NCBI GenBank assembly: GCA_033763975.1
Contig: JANRJM010000001.1
Coordinates: 1-64,000, forward strand
Length of the DNA stretch: 64,000 nucleotides
Origin: Planctomycetota bacterium
GTDB taxonomy: Bacteria; Planctomycetota; Phycisphaerae; Phycisphaerales; UBA1924
Reading direction: 5' to 3'
Below are positions 16,463 through 24,043 of the stretch, piece after piece. The position numbers and the translations under genes are program-made. The notes beneath the pieces are model-generated. The model was given only the letters and a program-made list of their open reading frames with translations, was not told the origin of the DNA and did not search any database. Each line of letters begins with the position of its first letter. Positions within the stretch are counted from its first letter, which is position 1.

Positions 16463-17301
16463 CTGGCCAGCGTTCGCAGAGCATCGTTGCCCGGCTCGGT
16501 CGTGAGCAATGGCGATTGCGCGCCTTTCGCCGCCTGATTCTCTCGTGGTTTCGATCGCACGGGCGCCAGTTTCCGTGGCGCAACCGGTCGGCCTCTGGCT
16601 ACGCCCTGATCGTGTCGGAGCTCCTCCTCCAGCGCACGCGGGCCGAGACCGTGGCGGGGTTTTTCCCACGCTTCGTGAAGCGGTTTCCCAGCTGGAACCT
16701 TCTTGCACTGGCAAACGAGGACGAGCTCCGCGCGTTCCTGGAACCAATAGGCCTTTGGAGACGACGTTCCGCGTCGCTCCGCGCACTGGCAGCCGAGATG
16801 CGAACAAGGCGTGGAAGATTCCCTACCAATCGCGATGACCTTGAAGCCTTGCCGGGCGTCGGACAATACGTGGCGAACGCCGCGATGCTGTTCTGCCACG
16901 GCAAGCGAGAGCCCTTGCTCGACGTGAACATGGCGCGGATCTTGGAGCGATGTTTCTCGCCCCGAACCCTCGTCGACATTCGATACGACCCGTGGCTTCA
17001 GGCCCTCGCACGCGCGGTGGTAGATCATCCGCGGGCCCGCGAAATCAACTGGGCGATCCTGGACCTTGCAGCTACGACTTGCACGGTTCGGAAACCTCGT
17101 TGCAAGACATGCCCATTGGAGACCGTTTGCCGCTTCGCTCGACGTGTGGGCCACACTTCTGGTTCCCCCTCTCGCACCGTCCAAACGAGAGTAACGGTCC
17201 GATCCAGGCCTTTTGAGCATCGCTGCTCTATCGATGATCTTGGAGAGTCTCACGCACTTCCGGCCAAGACAACGCCATCCAATCACGATGGGGCCTCTTG
17301 A
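16459..17301 (+). CDS. HhH-GPD [4Fe-4S] DNA glycosylase, MIG-type G:T mismatch enzyme candidate
   Basis: A 280-residue base-excision glycosylase of the EndoIII/MutY superfamily. It shows FPWR (38-41), VSELLLQRT (52-60), the helix-hairpin-helix LPGVGQY with Tyr137, the catalytic Asp155 in LLDVNMARI, and the iron-sulphur ligands Cys208, 215, 218 and 224 (C-x6-C-x2-C-x5-C). In EndoIII the residue after LPGVGx is Lys and in MutY it is Ser; Tyr is the mark of MIG-type thymine glycosylases, which repair T:G made by deamination of 5-methylcytosine and are known next to a C5-methyltransferase gene (Mig.MthI). Being the last gene of an operon with a C5-methyltransferase, the same role is likely here. 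MutY-like activity is the alternative. Confidence 0.85.
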   Translation: MTGQRSQSIVARLGREQWRLRAFRRLILSWFRSHGRQFPWRNRSASGYALIVSELLLQRTRAETVAGFFPRFVKRFPSWNLLALANEDELRAFLEPIGLWRRRSASLRALAAEMRTRRGRFPTNRDDLEALPGVGQYVANAAMLFCHGKREPLLDVNMARILERCFSPRTLVDIRYDPWLQALARAVVDHPRAREINWAILDLAATTCTVRKPRCKTCPLETVCRFARRVGHTSGSPSRTVQTRVTVRSRPFEHRCSIDDLGESHALPAKTTPSNHDGAS

Positions 17302-17432
17302 CACGACGCGTCAGATTCAATGCAATCGCACGCGCCGTGTGTCTGTTAAGCCGACATCTCAACGGATTGTGCCTAGAGCCACGTCGACGAGTCGGCAATG
17401 CCGATCGGCTCTGACCGTACTACAGTCCTACA

Positions 17433-18011
17433 GTGGACCTTCTGAAAGTGGCACGTTCAACCCCCAACTCCTGGTCTGAGTCCCTCGGCAACGTCCAAGT
17501 GCTGCTCGAAGCCCGTATTGCACGGGAGGGCGCAAAGGCGGCCGATCTGTCGATCGCGCTGACCCATCTCAACCGCAGCCGGACCCAGGTCGAGGCGGAG
17601 CTCGCCCGCGTCGCCGCCGGTCCTCCGAAGCGTGAGGGCCGAACGGGCGCTCGGATCACCGAGTACCGCGTCGAGTCGTTTGACGGGCAGGAAACGCTGA
17701 CCGAGTACCGCGGCCCGATGACCGAGCCGTTCCGCACCCCGCATGCGGTGTACGCCGCGGTCGTCAAGTTCGCCGGTGGTCGGAAGGACCCGTTCGACTT
17801 CATGCTCCTGTTCGACACGCTTCGGAAGTCGCTGGGGGAGTTGCCAGACTACCGCGTGCGGGTCTGCACGCGCTTCATGGTTGCCGCGGGCGTGCTCCGT
17901 CACGAACGTCGTCGGTTCGTTGCGGCCGACGGCCCAAAGGGCTTCTCGAAGGCTGCCGCCGAAGCTTGGGCTGCCGCGGCAAAGTCACCGCTGATCCCGC
18001 CCGCGCGCTGA
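17433..18011 (+). CDS. Hypothetical protein at the right end of the element
   Basis: A 192-residue protein of unknown function starting with GTG. It begins 131 bases after the glycosylase and in the same direction, so it could be a late member of the operon or separate. The first 70 residues look helical and basic (LSIALTHLNRSRTQVEAELA). The C-terminal half (HAVYAAVVKFAGGRKDPFDF ... RKSLGELPDYRVRVCTRFM) looks like a small winged-helix-type fold, but this is not certain. Bases 17302-17432 hold no gene I can support. Confidence 0.55.
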   Translation: MDLLKVARSTPNSWSESLGNVQVLLEARIAREGAKAADLSIALTHLNRSRTQVEAELARVAAGPPKREGRTGARITEYRVESFDGQETLTEYRGPMTEPFRTPHAVYAAVVKFAGGRKDPFDFMLLFDTLRKSLGELPDYRVRVCTRFMVAAGVLRHERRRFVAADGPKGFSKAAAEAWAAAAKSPLIPPAR

Positions 18012-18120
18012 GCGAAAAACAAAGTAGGCACGAAAGGCGAAGGCATCCGTTCGGTGCCGAGTTGCCACCGCGCCGCTTTGGCCGACTGGGGACACTTTTG
18101 GGGACAGCCACCCAAAACGA

Positions 18121-18177
18121 AATCGAGGGTCGTCGGTTCAGGCCTGTTTTTCAGGCACAAACTGACGACCCTCGATT
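18121..18177 (-). terminator. Large inverted repeat/terminator beside tRNA-Ser
   Basis: Two perfect 14-base arms (18121-18134 and 18164-18177; AATCGAGGGTCGTC and its complement) enclose a second hairpin GCCTG-TTTTT-CAGGC at 18142-18156. Read on the minus strand it begins 7 bases past the tRNA 3' end and is followed by TTTCGTTTT, as in a rho-independent terminator of the tRNA. The long stem with a nested hairpin is unusual for a simple terminator and could also mark the element end. Confidence 0.6.
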
Positions 18178-18183
18178 GTGAAG

Positions 18184-18270
18184 CGGAGAGGGGGGGATTC
18201 GAACCCCCGAAACGGTTGCCCGTTTACGCGATTTCCAGTCGCGTTCCTTCAGCCTCTCGGACACCTCTCC
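18184..18270 (-). tRNA. tRNA-Ser(GGA)
   Basis: An 87-base tRNA with long variable arm. The acceptor stem GGAGAGG/CCTCTCC pairs fully, the anticodon stem is CGCGA/TCGCG with loop CTGGAAA and anticodon GGA at 18236-18234, and the T arm is GGGGGTTCGAATCCCCC. The discriminator base is G and CCA is not encoded. It reads serine UCC and UCU codons. Its 3' end faces the mobile element and is the likely attachment site. Confidence 0.95.
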
Positions 18271-18289
18271 GGCTGGGGGAATCGCAAGG

Positions 18290-19093
18290 TTAGGCCGCGC
18301 GAGGCCCGCGCGGTAGCACGCGTGACGCGGCCCGCTCGCCCCATCGCCCGTGCATCGCCAGGGTTGCGGCGGCGTATCCCAGCGTCGCGCCGGCGATCAC
18401 GTCGGACGGGAAGTGCGCGCCGAAGATCACGCGAGAGAGACCGACGATCACCGCGAGCGTCCACACCAGCACGCCCAGCCGGGGATACATGGCGTGCAGG
18501 GCGACCGCGAGCACCATCGCGGCCGATGTGTGGCTCGAGGGCATCGACCACAGGTCCGAGGAGATGCCCCCCCAGAACTCCCACGCGTGCCGCTCGACCA
18601 GGCCGGGCCCGTCGGCCCCGGGGCGCACCAGGTCGAACGTCGACCAGGGCGGGGTGAACGACACGACGGGCACGCTCTCGAATCCCGACGCCGACCTGGC
18701 GGGGTCAAAGACCACGCGCGGTCGGGGGCGGCCGAACGCCATCTTGGCGACCTGCACGAGCGCGGACGTCGCGAGGGCGGCGACGATCCAGTCCAGCACG
18801 CGGGTGCGCTTCGCCGGGTCGAGCAGCAGCACGCACGCCCCCGCGATGAGGCTCGACGCAAGATCGCCGAACTGCTGCAGGAACTGGAGCGTGCGCCGGA
18901 CGTCTCCTCCAAGGCGGAGATCGCCGCCGTCCTGCAGGCGGAGGGCGGCCCGCGCGACGGGCTCGTCGACGAGGAGGCACAGGCACGTGAGGGCGGCGCC
19001 GGCGAGCAGGGCGAGGGCGGCGCGACGGGTATAGTCGGCGGGCGCGGGGATCGCCGCGGTCGGAGCCTGCATGGACGTGCTGGGCGTGGTCAT
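18290..19093 (-). CDS. PAP2-family membrane phosphatase
   Basis: A roughly 267-residue PAP2 superfamily phosphatase, probably acting on lipid phosphates or undecaprenyl pyrophosphate at the membrane. All three signature motifs are present: KMAFGRPRPR, MPSSHTSAA (PSSH instead of PSGH) and SRVIFGAHFPSDVIAG with the catalytic His and Asp. About five hydrophobic segments are visible. The start is uncertain: ATG at 19093 or 19072, both overlapping the start of the divergent glycosyltransferase gene; the frame is open much further but without similarity. Partnership with that lipid-linked-sugar enzyme would fit. Confidence 0.88.
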   Translation of the reverse strand: MTTPSTSMQAPTAAIPAPADYTRRAALALLAGAALTCLCLLVDEPVARAALRLQDGGDLRLGGDVRRTLQFLQQFGDLASSLIAGACVLLLDPAKRTRVLDWIVAALATSALVQVAKMAFGRPRPRVVFDPARSASGFESVPVVSFTPPWSTFDLVRPGADGPGLVERHAWEFWGGISSDLWSMPSSHTSAAMVLAVALHAMYPRLGVLVWTLAVIVGLSRVIFGAHFPSDVIAGATLGYAAATLAMHGRWGERAASRVLPRGPRAA

Positions 19094-20813
19094 GCCGGGG
19101 CGGTTCGGCCAGACGTCGGGGCGGCGCGCGCTGGCGGGGACGTGGTGGGGCGGGCTCCTGCTCGTGCTGATCTGCCTCGCAGTGTATCTGCCGGCGATGT
19201 GGAACATGCCCCCGGTCGACCGCGACGAGTCGCGGTTCGCGCAGGCCAGCCGCCAGATGGCCGAATCGGGCGACTGGGTGATCCCGAAGGTGGGCGAGCG
19301 GCCCCGGCTCAACAAGCCGCCCCTGATCTACTGGGTGCAGGCGCGGACCGCGCAGGCGCTGAGCGGCGGCGACGTGCGCCGCGACGCGATCTGGATGTAC
19401 CGCGTGCCCTCGCTCGTGTCGGCGGTGCTCGTCGTGCTCCTGACGTGGCGTCTGGGCTGCTCGATGTTCGCCCCGAACGCGGCGTGGGCGGGCGCCGCGC
19501 TCGTGGCGATCTGCCCGCTGATGGCCTGGGAAGCACGCCAGGCACGCGCCGACATGCTCATGATCGCGTTCACTACCGCGGCGGTGTGGCTGCTGTGGGA
19601 GACGCTTCGTCGCCCCAGCGTCGCCCGGGCCGCGGCGTTGTGGATCGCGGTGGGGTTCGGCGTGCTCGCCAAGGGACCGGCCCCGCCCCTGATCATCGGG
19701 ATGACGCTGCTGGTGTGGTGCGTGCTGCGCGGATCGCTCGCGCCGCTGCGCGCGACGCGCCCGTTGCTCGGTGTGGCGATCGTGGGCGTGACGGTCATGC
19801 CGTGGGTGCTGCTGGTCGCCCAGCGCGTGGGGTTCGAGAACTACCTCGGGATCATCCACACCGAGACGCTGGGGCGCAGCGTGGAAGGGGCCGAGGGGCA
19901 CTGGGGCCCGCCGGGGTACCACCTCGTGCTGACGGTGGTCATGTTCTTTCCCGGGTCGCTGTGGCTGGTCGGTTCGATCGTCCGGGGGGTGCGTGTCGGG
20001 CTGCGCTGGGAACCGTCGGCCGGGGGCGTGGTCGCGCGGGTGCGCGGCGCGCTCCGCACGCTGCGCGTGGGCCGCCCGGCCGAGTGCTTCCTGCTGTGCG
20101 TGCTGGTGCCGTCGTGGATCGTGTTCGAGGCGATCGGGACCAAGCTCCCGCACTACGTGATGCCGCTGTACCCGGCGCTGGCGCTCCTGGCGGCCCGGGC
20201 GGCGATGTCGAGGTCCGCGTGGCTCCTGCGCTGGCGCGCACGGCCCACGGTGGTCGCGCTGGTGCGGGCCTGGTGCATCGCGGGCGTGCTGGTGGGCGCG
20301 ACGGGGGGGCTCGTGGGCGTGCTGGCGGCGTCGGCGGGGGCGTGGTGGGCGTGGGGCGTGGTCGGGGCGAGCGTGGCGGGGGTGCTGGCGTTCCTGATCG
20401 ACGCTCACGGGCAGATCTCGCGCCGGGACTACTCGCGCGTGCTCACGCACGCCGCGGGCCTGGGAGCCGCGAGCCTCGTGATGATCGGCGTGACGCTGGC
20501 GCACGCGCCGCAGTTGTGGGTGGTCGACAGGCTGGTCAAGGCGGCCGGGCGGCACGGGGCGCGAGACACCCGCCCGCTCGCGTTCGTCGAACTCCACGAG
20601 GACAGCTCGCGGTTCCTCACGCGCGGGCGCGTGGTGTGGCTGAACGAGCACGACACGCGCGGCTTCCTCCGCGAGAATCCCGATGCGCTCATCGTCATGC
20701 CCGCGCCGATGGCCGCTCGCTGGCGCGGATTCCGCACCCTCGACGAGGTCTCGGGCTTCAACTACCCCAAGGGCGCCGCCGGCACGTGGCGGCTCGGGGA
20801 GTTCCCGCCATGA
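19071..20813 (+). CDS. PMT/ArnT-type membrane glycosyltransferase
   Basis: A 580-residue integral membrane protein of the dolichyl-phosphate-mannose protein mannosyltransferase (ArnT-like) family, which moves sugars from polyprenyl carriers onto lipid or protein acceptors outside the membrane. The N-terminal periplasmic loop has PPVDRDESRFAQASRQM with the conserved acidic pair, then RPRLNKPPLIYW, followed by about ten transmembrane segments and a soluble C-terminal domain. GGAG lies 5 bases before the ATG at 19071. The stop overlaps truB (ATGA at 20810). The donor and acceptor cannot be deduced. Confidence 0.85.
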   Translation: MDVLGVVMPGRFGQTSGRRALAGTWWGGLLLVLICLAVYLPAMWNMPPVDRDESRFAQASRQMAESGDWVIPKVGERPRLNKPPLIYWVQARTAQALSGGDVRRDAIWMYRVPSLVSAVLVVLLTWRLGCSMFAPNAAWAGAALVAICPLMAWEARQARADMLMIAFTTAAVWLLWETLRRPSVARAAALWIAVGFGVLAKGPAPPLIIGMTLLVWCVLRGSLAPLRATRPLLGVAIVGVTVMPWVLLVAQRVGFENYLGIIHTETLGRSVEGAEGHWGPPGYHLVLTVVMFFPGSLWLVGSIVRGVRVGLRWEPSAGGVVARVRGALRTLRVGRPAECFLLCVLVPSWIVFEAIGTKLPHYVMPLYPALALLAARAAMSRSAWLLRWRARPTVVALVRAWCIAGVLVGATGGLVGVLAASAGAWWAWGVVGASVAGVLAFLIDAHGQISRRDYSRVLTHAAGLGAASLVMIGVTLAHAPQLWVVDRLVKAAGRHGARDTRPLAFVELHEDSSRFLTRGRVVWLNEHDTRGFLRENPDALIVMPAPMAARWRGFRTLDEVSGFNYPKGAAGTWRLGEFPP

Positions 20814-21592
20814 CCGAGCCCCCGCCGCTGGACGGCCTGCTGCTCATCGACAAGCACGTCGGGCCGACGTCGATGCAGGTGTGCGCGAACATCCGCCGGC
20901 GGCTGCGCGAGGGGGGTGCGCCCAAGCGCGTGAAGGTCGGGCACGCCGGCACGCTCGACCCGCTCGCGTCGGGGCTGCTGGTGGTGCTCGTCGGGCGGGC
21001 GACGCGCCTGTGCGACCTCTACATGGCGGGCGAGAAGGCGTACGTCGCGCAGGTCGATCTGTCCGCGAACTCCGCGACCGACGACGCCGAGGGCGAACGC
21101 ACGCCCGTTGATGTGCCGGTGCCCCCGACGCGCGGCGCGGTCGAGCGCGCGCTCACGGGCTTCGTCGGCACCATTTTGCAGACGCCCCCGGTCTATTCGG
21201 CGGTGCACGTCGACGGGCGGCGGGCGTACGCCCTCGCGCGGGCGGGCACGCCCCCGCAGCTCCTGCCCCGCCCCGTGTTCGTCTCCGCGCTGCGACTCAC
21301 GGACTTCGCCTGGCCCATCGCGACCGTCGAGATCGAGTGCGGCAAGGGCTTCTACGTTCGCAGCCTGGCACGCGACCTCGGACGCGCGCTCGGCGTCGGC
21401 GGGTTGCTGGCGTCCCTCCGACGCACGCGTGTCGGCGCGTTCAGCGTCGGGCAGGCGGTGCGCATCGCCGACCTGCCGAACGCGATGGACCAGTCGCACC
21501 TGGCGCCCGCGCGCCCCGGGCCCGCGCCGCTCACGCTCCCGGATCCGCCGATGCACCCGGGCTCGACGTCAGCGCCCCCGGCGTCGCCGTGA
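20810..21592 (+). CDS. truB: tRNA pseudouridine(55) synthase TruB
   Basis: A 260-residue pseudouridine synthase that makes Psi55 in the T loop of tRNAs. It has GLLLIDKHVGPTS at the start, KVGHAGTLDPLASGLLVVL with the catalytic Asp, YVAQVDLSANSATDDAEG, PPVYSAVHVDGRRAY and GFYVRSLARDLG. The short C-terminal PUA-like region is proline-rich. It overlaps the upstream glycosyltransferase by four bases, and its last 62 bases overlap a small opposite-strand gene candidate. Confidence 0.95.
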   Translation: MTEPPPLDGLLLIDKHVGPTSMQVCANIRRRLREGGAPKRVKVGHAGTLDPLASGLLVVLVGRATRLCDLYMAGEKAYVAQVDLSANSATDDAEGERTPVDVPVPPTRGAVERALTGFVGTILQTPPVYSAVHVDGRRAYALARAGTPPQLLPRPVFVSALRLTDFAWPIATVEIECGKGFYVRSLARDLGRALGVGGLLASLRRTRVGAFSVGQAVRIADLPNAMDQSHLAPARPGPAPLTLPDPPMHPGSTSAPPASP

Positions 21593-21815
21593 ACTGCCAC
21601 CGGTCGGCGTGCACGCGGCACGCGCCGGTTCGCGCCACACGCTCGACCAGAAGCCCGGGCAGATCGGTCTCGCGAGGGCGGTGGTCGCTGCGCCGGACCG
21701 CGGCATCGATCAGCGTGAGGCGCGTGACGCCCTGCTCGGCCAGCCAGCCGGCCAGCGCGACACCCCGCGCGGCGAGATCTTCGCCCGGAAAGACGGCGGG
21801 CGGATCAGTCGTCAT
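21531..21815 (-). CDS. Possible small hypothetical protein overlapping truB
   Basis: A 94-residue frame beginning at ATG 21815, eleven bases before the end of the upstream membrane-protein gene, the kind of overlap seen in coupled genes. It contains AARGVALAGWLAEQGVTRLT and LTLIDAAVRRSD and resembles a short regulatory or nucleotide-binding fragment, without a clear family. Its end overlaps truB convergently. In this GC-rich DNA a spurious frame is quite possible. Confidence 0.4.
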   Translation of the reverse strand: MTTDPPAVFPGEDLAARGVALAGWLAEQGVTRLTLIDAAVRRSDHRPRETDLPGLLVERVARTGACRVHADRWQFTATPGALTSSPGASADPGA

Positions 21816-22986
21816 CGTCGGACTCAGCATGCGGCTCGACATCAACCGACGCGAGCCCGGGCGTGGCGCCCGGGCGCCAGAGTTCCTGGGCGTCCTGTCC
21901 GTCGCAGACGCGCCGCATGGTGAGGTAGAGAAGCGTGCCGCCGGTGAACCAGAAACTCATGACGTACGACCCGATGGCGAGCGAGGGAATGGCCGCCCAG
22001 AATCGCAGGAAGCGGGAGGCGCCGACACGCGGGGGGGCGGCATCGTCGCGCGGGGGCGCGGGCGGGGCCGGCTCTCCCCGGGCCGCTCGCTCCAGGCGCT
22101 CCCGTCGCGGCTCGGAGATAAGCGCCGTGGTCGTCGCGGCGGTCAGGCGCTGTCCGGCGCCGAAGACGACTTCGAGGACCGAGACGACGACGAACAACTG
22201 CACGAGCAGGACGGCCAGGTACGCGACGAGGCGTGCGGGCTTGGTCAGGGCGTACGCGATGGTGCGCTGGACGCTGTCGATCGCGTCGGTGCCTTCGCAC
22301 ACGACGCCCGGCACGAGCATCGGGGCGCCCAGCAGCAGGGCCAGCCCGAACACGACGACCAGCACGCCGACGAGCATCGCCCCGCCGTAGAGAACCCCGC
22401 CGACGACGTCGGCGACGGGGAAACTCAGCAGCAGATAGCCGGCGCCGGCGAGGAGGGCGCACACGATCGCGAGCAGCGCGACGGGCGCGATGAGCACGAG
22501 CGCGAGCGAGACGCCCCGGGAAAGGGCGATGCCGAGCCCGGATGTCCAGGGCGACCGGACGAAGAGGGCGTGTTCCTCGGCGGTGAGGCGCGAGATGGCG
22601 CCGCCGAGCACCCCGCACGCCGCCAGGGCCGGCAGCGCGATGGCGAGCGTGCTCCACGGGTTGTTGCGGAGGGACTGAAGCGGGGCGCCGAGCGTGAGGT
22701 CGGCGAGCGCGTCGAGTGCAAGGGTGAGGTCGAGGCGGACGACGCCGCTGCGGAAGCGGTCGAGGGCCTCGCTGCCCAGGTTGGCGAGGGTGGGTGCGGG
22801 GCCCTCTCCCGCGCCTAGCCAGAGCGAGGGCAGGTGCACGAGCAGGCCCAGGATGACGAGGAGCACGCCCGCGAGGCCGAGGCGCGCCGGGCGGAGCGCG
22901 AGCCGGGCGGTGCGGAGCAGGGCCGGCCAGACGAGCGTGGATGCGATCTCGTCGAACGAGGGCGCCTGCGAACGGAATCGTTTCAT
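21805..22986 (-). CDS. Polytopic membrane protein, unknown function
   Basis: A 393-residue membrane protein starting at MKRFRSQAPSFDEI. About six hydrophobic segments are visible (for example LGLAGVLLVILGLLVHLPSL and VAYLAVLLVQLFVVVSVLEV), with a Pro/Ala/Arg-rich cytoplasmic loop (EPAPPAPPRDDAAPP) before the last one and an acidic tail ending in DDDD. No catalytic motif is seen. It is divergent from the membrane protein at 23060 with 73 bases between them. The longer open frame to 23526 has no protein-like content and was not used. Confidence 0.75.
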   Translation of the reverse strand: MKRFRSQAPSFDEIASTLVWPALLRTARLALRPARLGLAGVLLVILGLLVHLPSLWLGAGEGPAPTLANLGSEALDRFRSGVVRLDLTLALDALADLTLGAPLQSLRNNPWSTLAIALPALAACGVLGGAISRLTAEEHALFVRSPWTSGLGIALSRGVSLALVLIAPVALLAIVCALLAGAGYLLLSFPVADVVGGVLYGGAMLVGVLVVVFGLALLLGAPMLVPGVVCEGTDAIDSVQRTIAYALTKPARLVAYLAVLLVQLFVVVSVLEVVFGAGQRLTAATTTALISEPRRERLERAARGEPAPPAPPRDDAAPPRVGASRFLRFWAAIPSLAIGSYVMSFWFTGGTLLYLTMRRVCDGQDAQELWRPGATPGLASVDVEPHAESDDDD

Positions 22987-23059
22987 GCGGGGACTCCCAC
23001 GGGGCATTATCGCATAGTGCGGGCGCCGGCGCGCCGGGGGCGTCCGTATCATCCGCCCC

Positions 23060-23944
23060 ATGACCCGCTCCGCGCTGCGGTGGACGCTCATTCTCTCGTG
23101 CCTGCTGGTGCTCGGCCCGCTCGCGATGGCGGCGCTCGCGCGCGTGCACGACGCGGACGGCGGACGGGCGGCCACGCTGCTCGTGAACGACACGCCTGGG
23201 GCGGCGCTCGCGGGGGCTGCGCTCACGATCGTCGCCGCGGGGGCCGTGGGCCTGCTGGGCGCCCGGTTCTTCTCGCTCAACACCGGCTGCCTGTGCGCCG
23301 GGCTCGTCGTCGCCTGGGCACGCTGGGGGCTGGGCACGCTCGACGGGCTGGTGCGGGGCGAGTCGCCCGGCTCGGTGCTCCCGTGGCTCGCCATCGAGAA
23401 CGTGCTCGCGGTGGCCGCGACCGTGGCGCTCGCCCTGGTGATGGGACGCGTGGCGGCCCGGTACCAGCCGAGCGTGCGCCCGCCCGGCGCCGCCAAGCCC
23501 CACGCCGGGGGACTCTTGTCCAGCATTGTTCGGGGCGAGGGTGCGCCGGTGCCCGCGCTGGTCGCGAGCGGGCTGGTGGGGATGGTCGCGCTCGTGCTCG
23601 CGACGTGGCTCGTCGCCGCGACTCCGCTGCGAGGTCAGACGTTGATGGCCGCCGTTGCGGGGACGATCGCGTGCGGGGCCGCGGCGCAGTTGGTGGCGTC
23701 GTCGATGCGCTGCTCGCTCACGCCCGTGACGGTCGGCCTGTTCGTGCTGCTGGCGGCGGGGGTGTCGCCGCTGGTCGCGTCGATCATGCACGGCTCGCGC
23801 CTGGTCGACGCGGTGTTCCAGGGGCGGGTGATCGGTCTTGCGCTCCCGCTCTCGCTCGACTGGGCGGCGGGCGCGTTGCTGGGCGCACCGATCGGGCTGT
23901 CGTGGGGCGGCGCGATCGTCGACGCCCGGGCCGCGGAAGAGTGA
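23060..23944 (+). CDS. Hypothetical membrane protein
   Basis: A 294-residue protein with about seven hydrophobic segments and an N-terminal signal-anchor (WTLILSCLLVLGPLAMAALA). No family is recognised. It is 99 bases upstream of folE2 in the same direction and divergent from another membrane-protein gene. A conserved-looking segment is ARFFSLNTGCLCAGLVVAWA. Function unknown. Confidence 0.7.
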   Translation: MTRSALRWTLILSCLLVLGPLAMAALARVHDADGGRAATLLVNDTPGAALAGAALTIVAAGAVGLLGARFFSLNTGCLCAGLVVAWARWGLGTLDGLVRGESPGSVLPWLAIENVLAVAATVALALVMGRVAARYQPSVRPPGAAKPHAGGLLSSIVRGEGAPVPALVASGLVGMVALVLATWLVAATPLRGQTLMAAVAGTIACGAAAQLVASSMRCSLTPVTVGLFVLLAAGVSPLVASIMHGSRLVDAVFQGRVIGLALPLSLDWAAGALLGAPIGLSWGGAIVDARAAEE

Positions 23945-24043
23945 CGCATCCGGGGCGTCTCCGGCATCGAAGCCCGTATCGTGGACAGAGCGATCCCCCT
24001 ATCGTCCGGTGAACAAGCCAGCCCGCTCGTTCGCGGAGGTTCG

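Larger units (their letters stand above)
1..18183. mobile_element. Integrated element abutting tRNA-Ser (left end not in window)
   Basis: The stretch from the left edge to the 3' end of the tRNA-Ser gene has the content of an integrative element: part of a tyrosine integrase, a large serine recombinase, an XRE repressor, orphan genes and a defence-like operon. Its base composition looks less GC-extreme than the core genes right of 18.2 kb, judged by eye. The tRNA is on the minus strand, so its 3' end, the usual attachment site of tyrosine integrases, faces the element. No second copy of the tRNA 3' end is visible in the window, so the left boundary and element size are unknown. The right boundary at about 18.18 kb is inferred. 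Confidence 0.6.

Noticed and set aside
5983-17301. BREX or DISARM
   Set aside because: No PglZ phosphatase or BrxA/B/L-like gene, and no DrmA/DrmB/DrmC-type helicase, DUF1998 or PLD protein, is encoded in the operon.
18350-21592. 1080-residue open frame on the + strand
   Set aside because: Only its last 260 codons (truB from 20810) are protein-like; the rest is the antisense of the PAP2 gene and another frame of the glycosyltransferase gene.
22834-24012. 392-residue + strand frame
   Set aside because: It is an alternative frame over the 23060 membrane protein, giving an Arg/Gly/Ala-rich translation; the hydrophobic pattern supports the 23060 frame.
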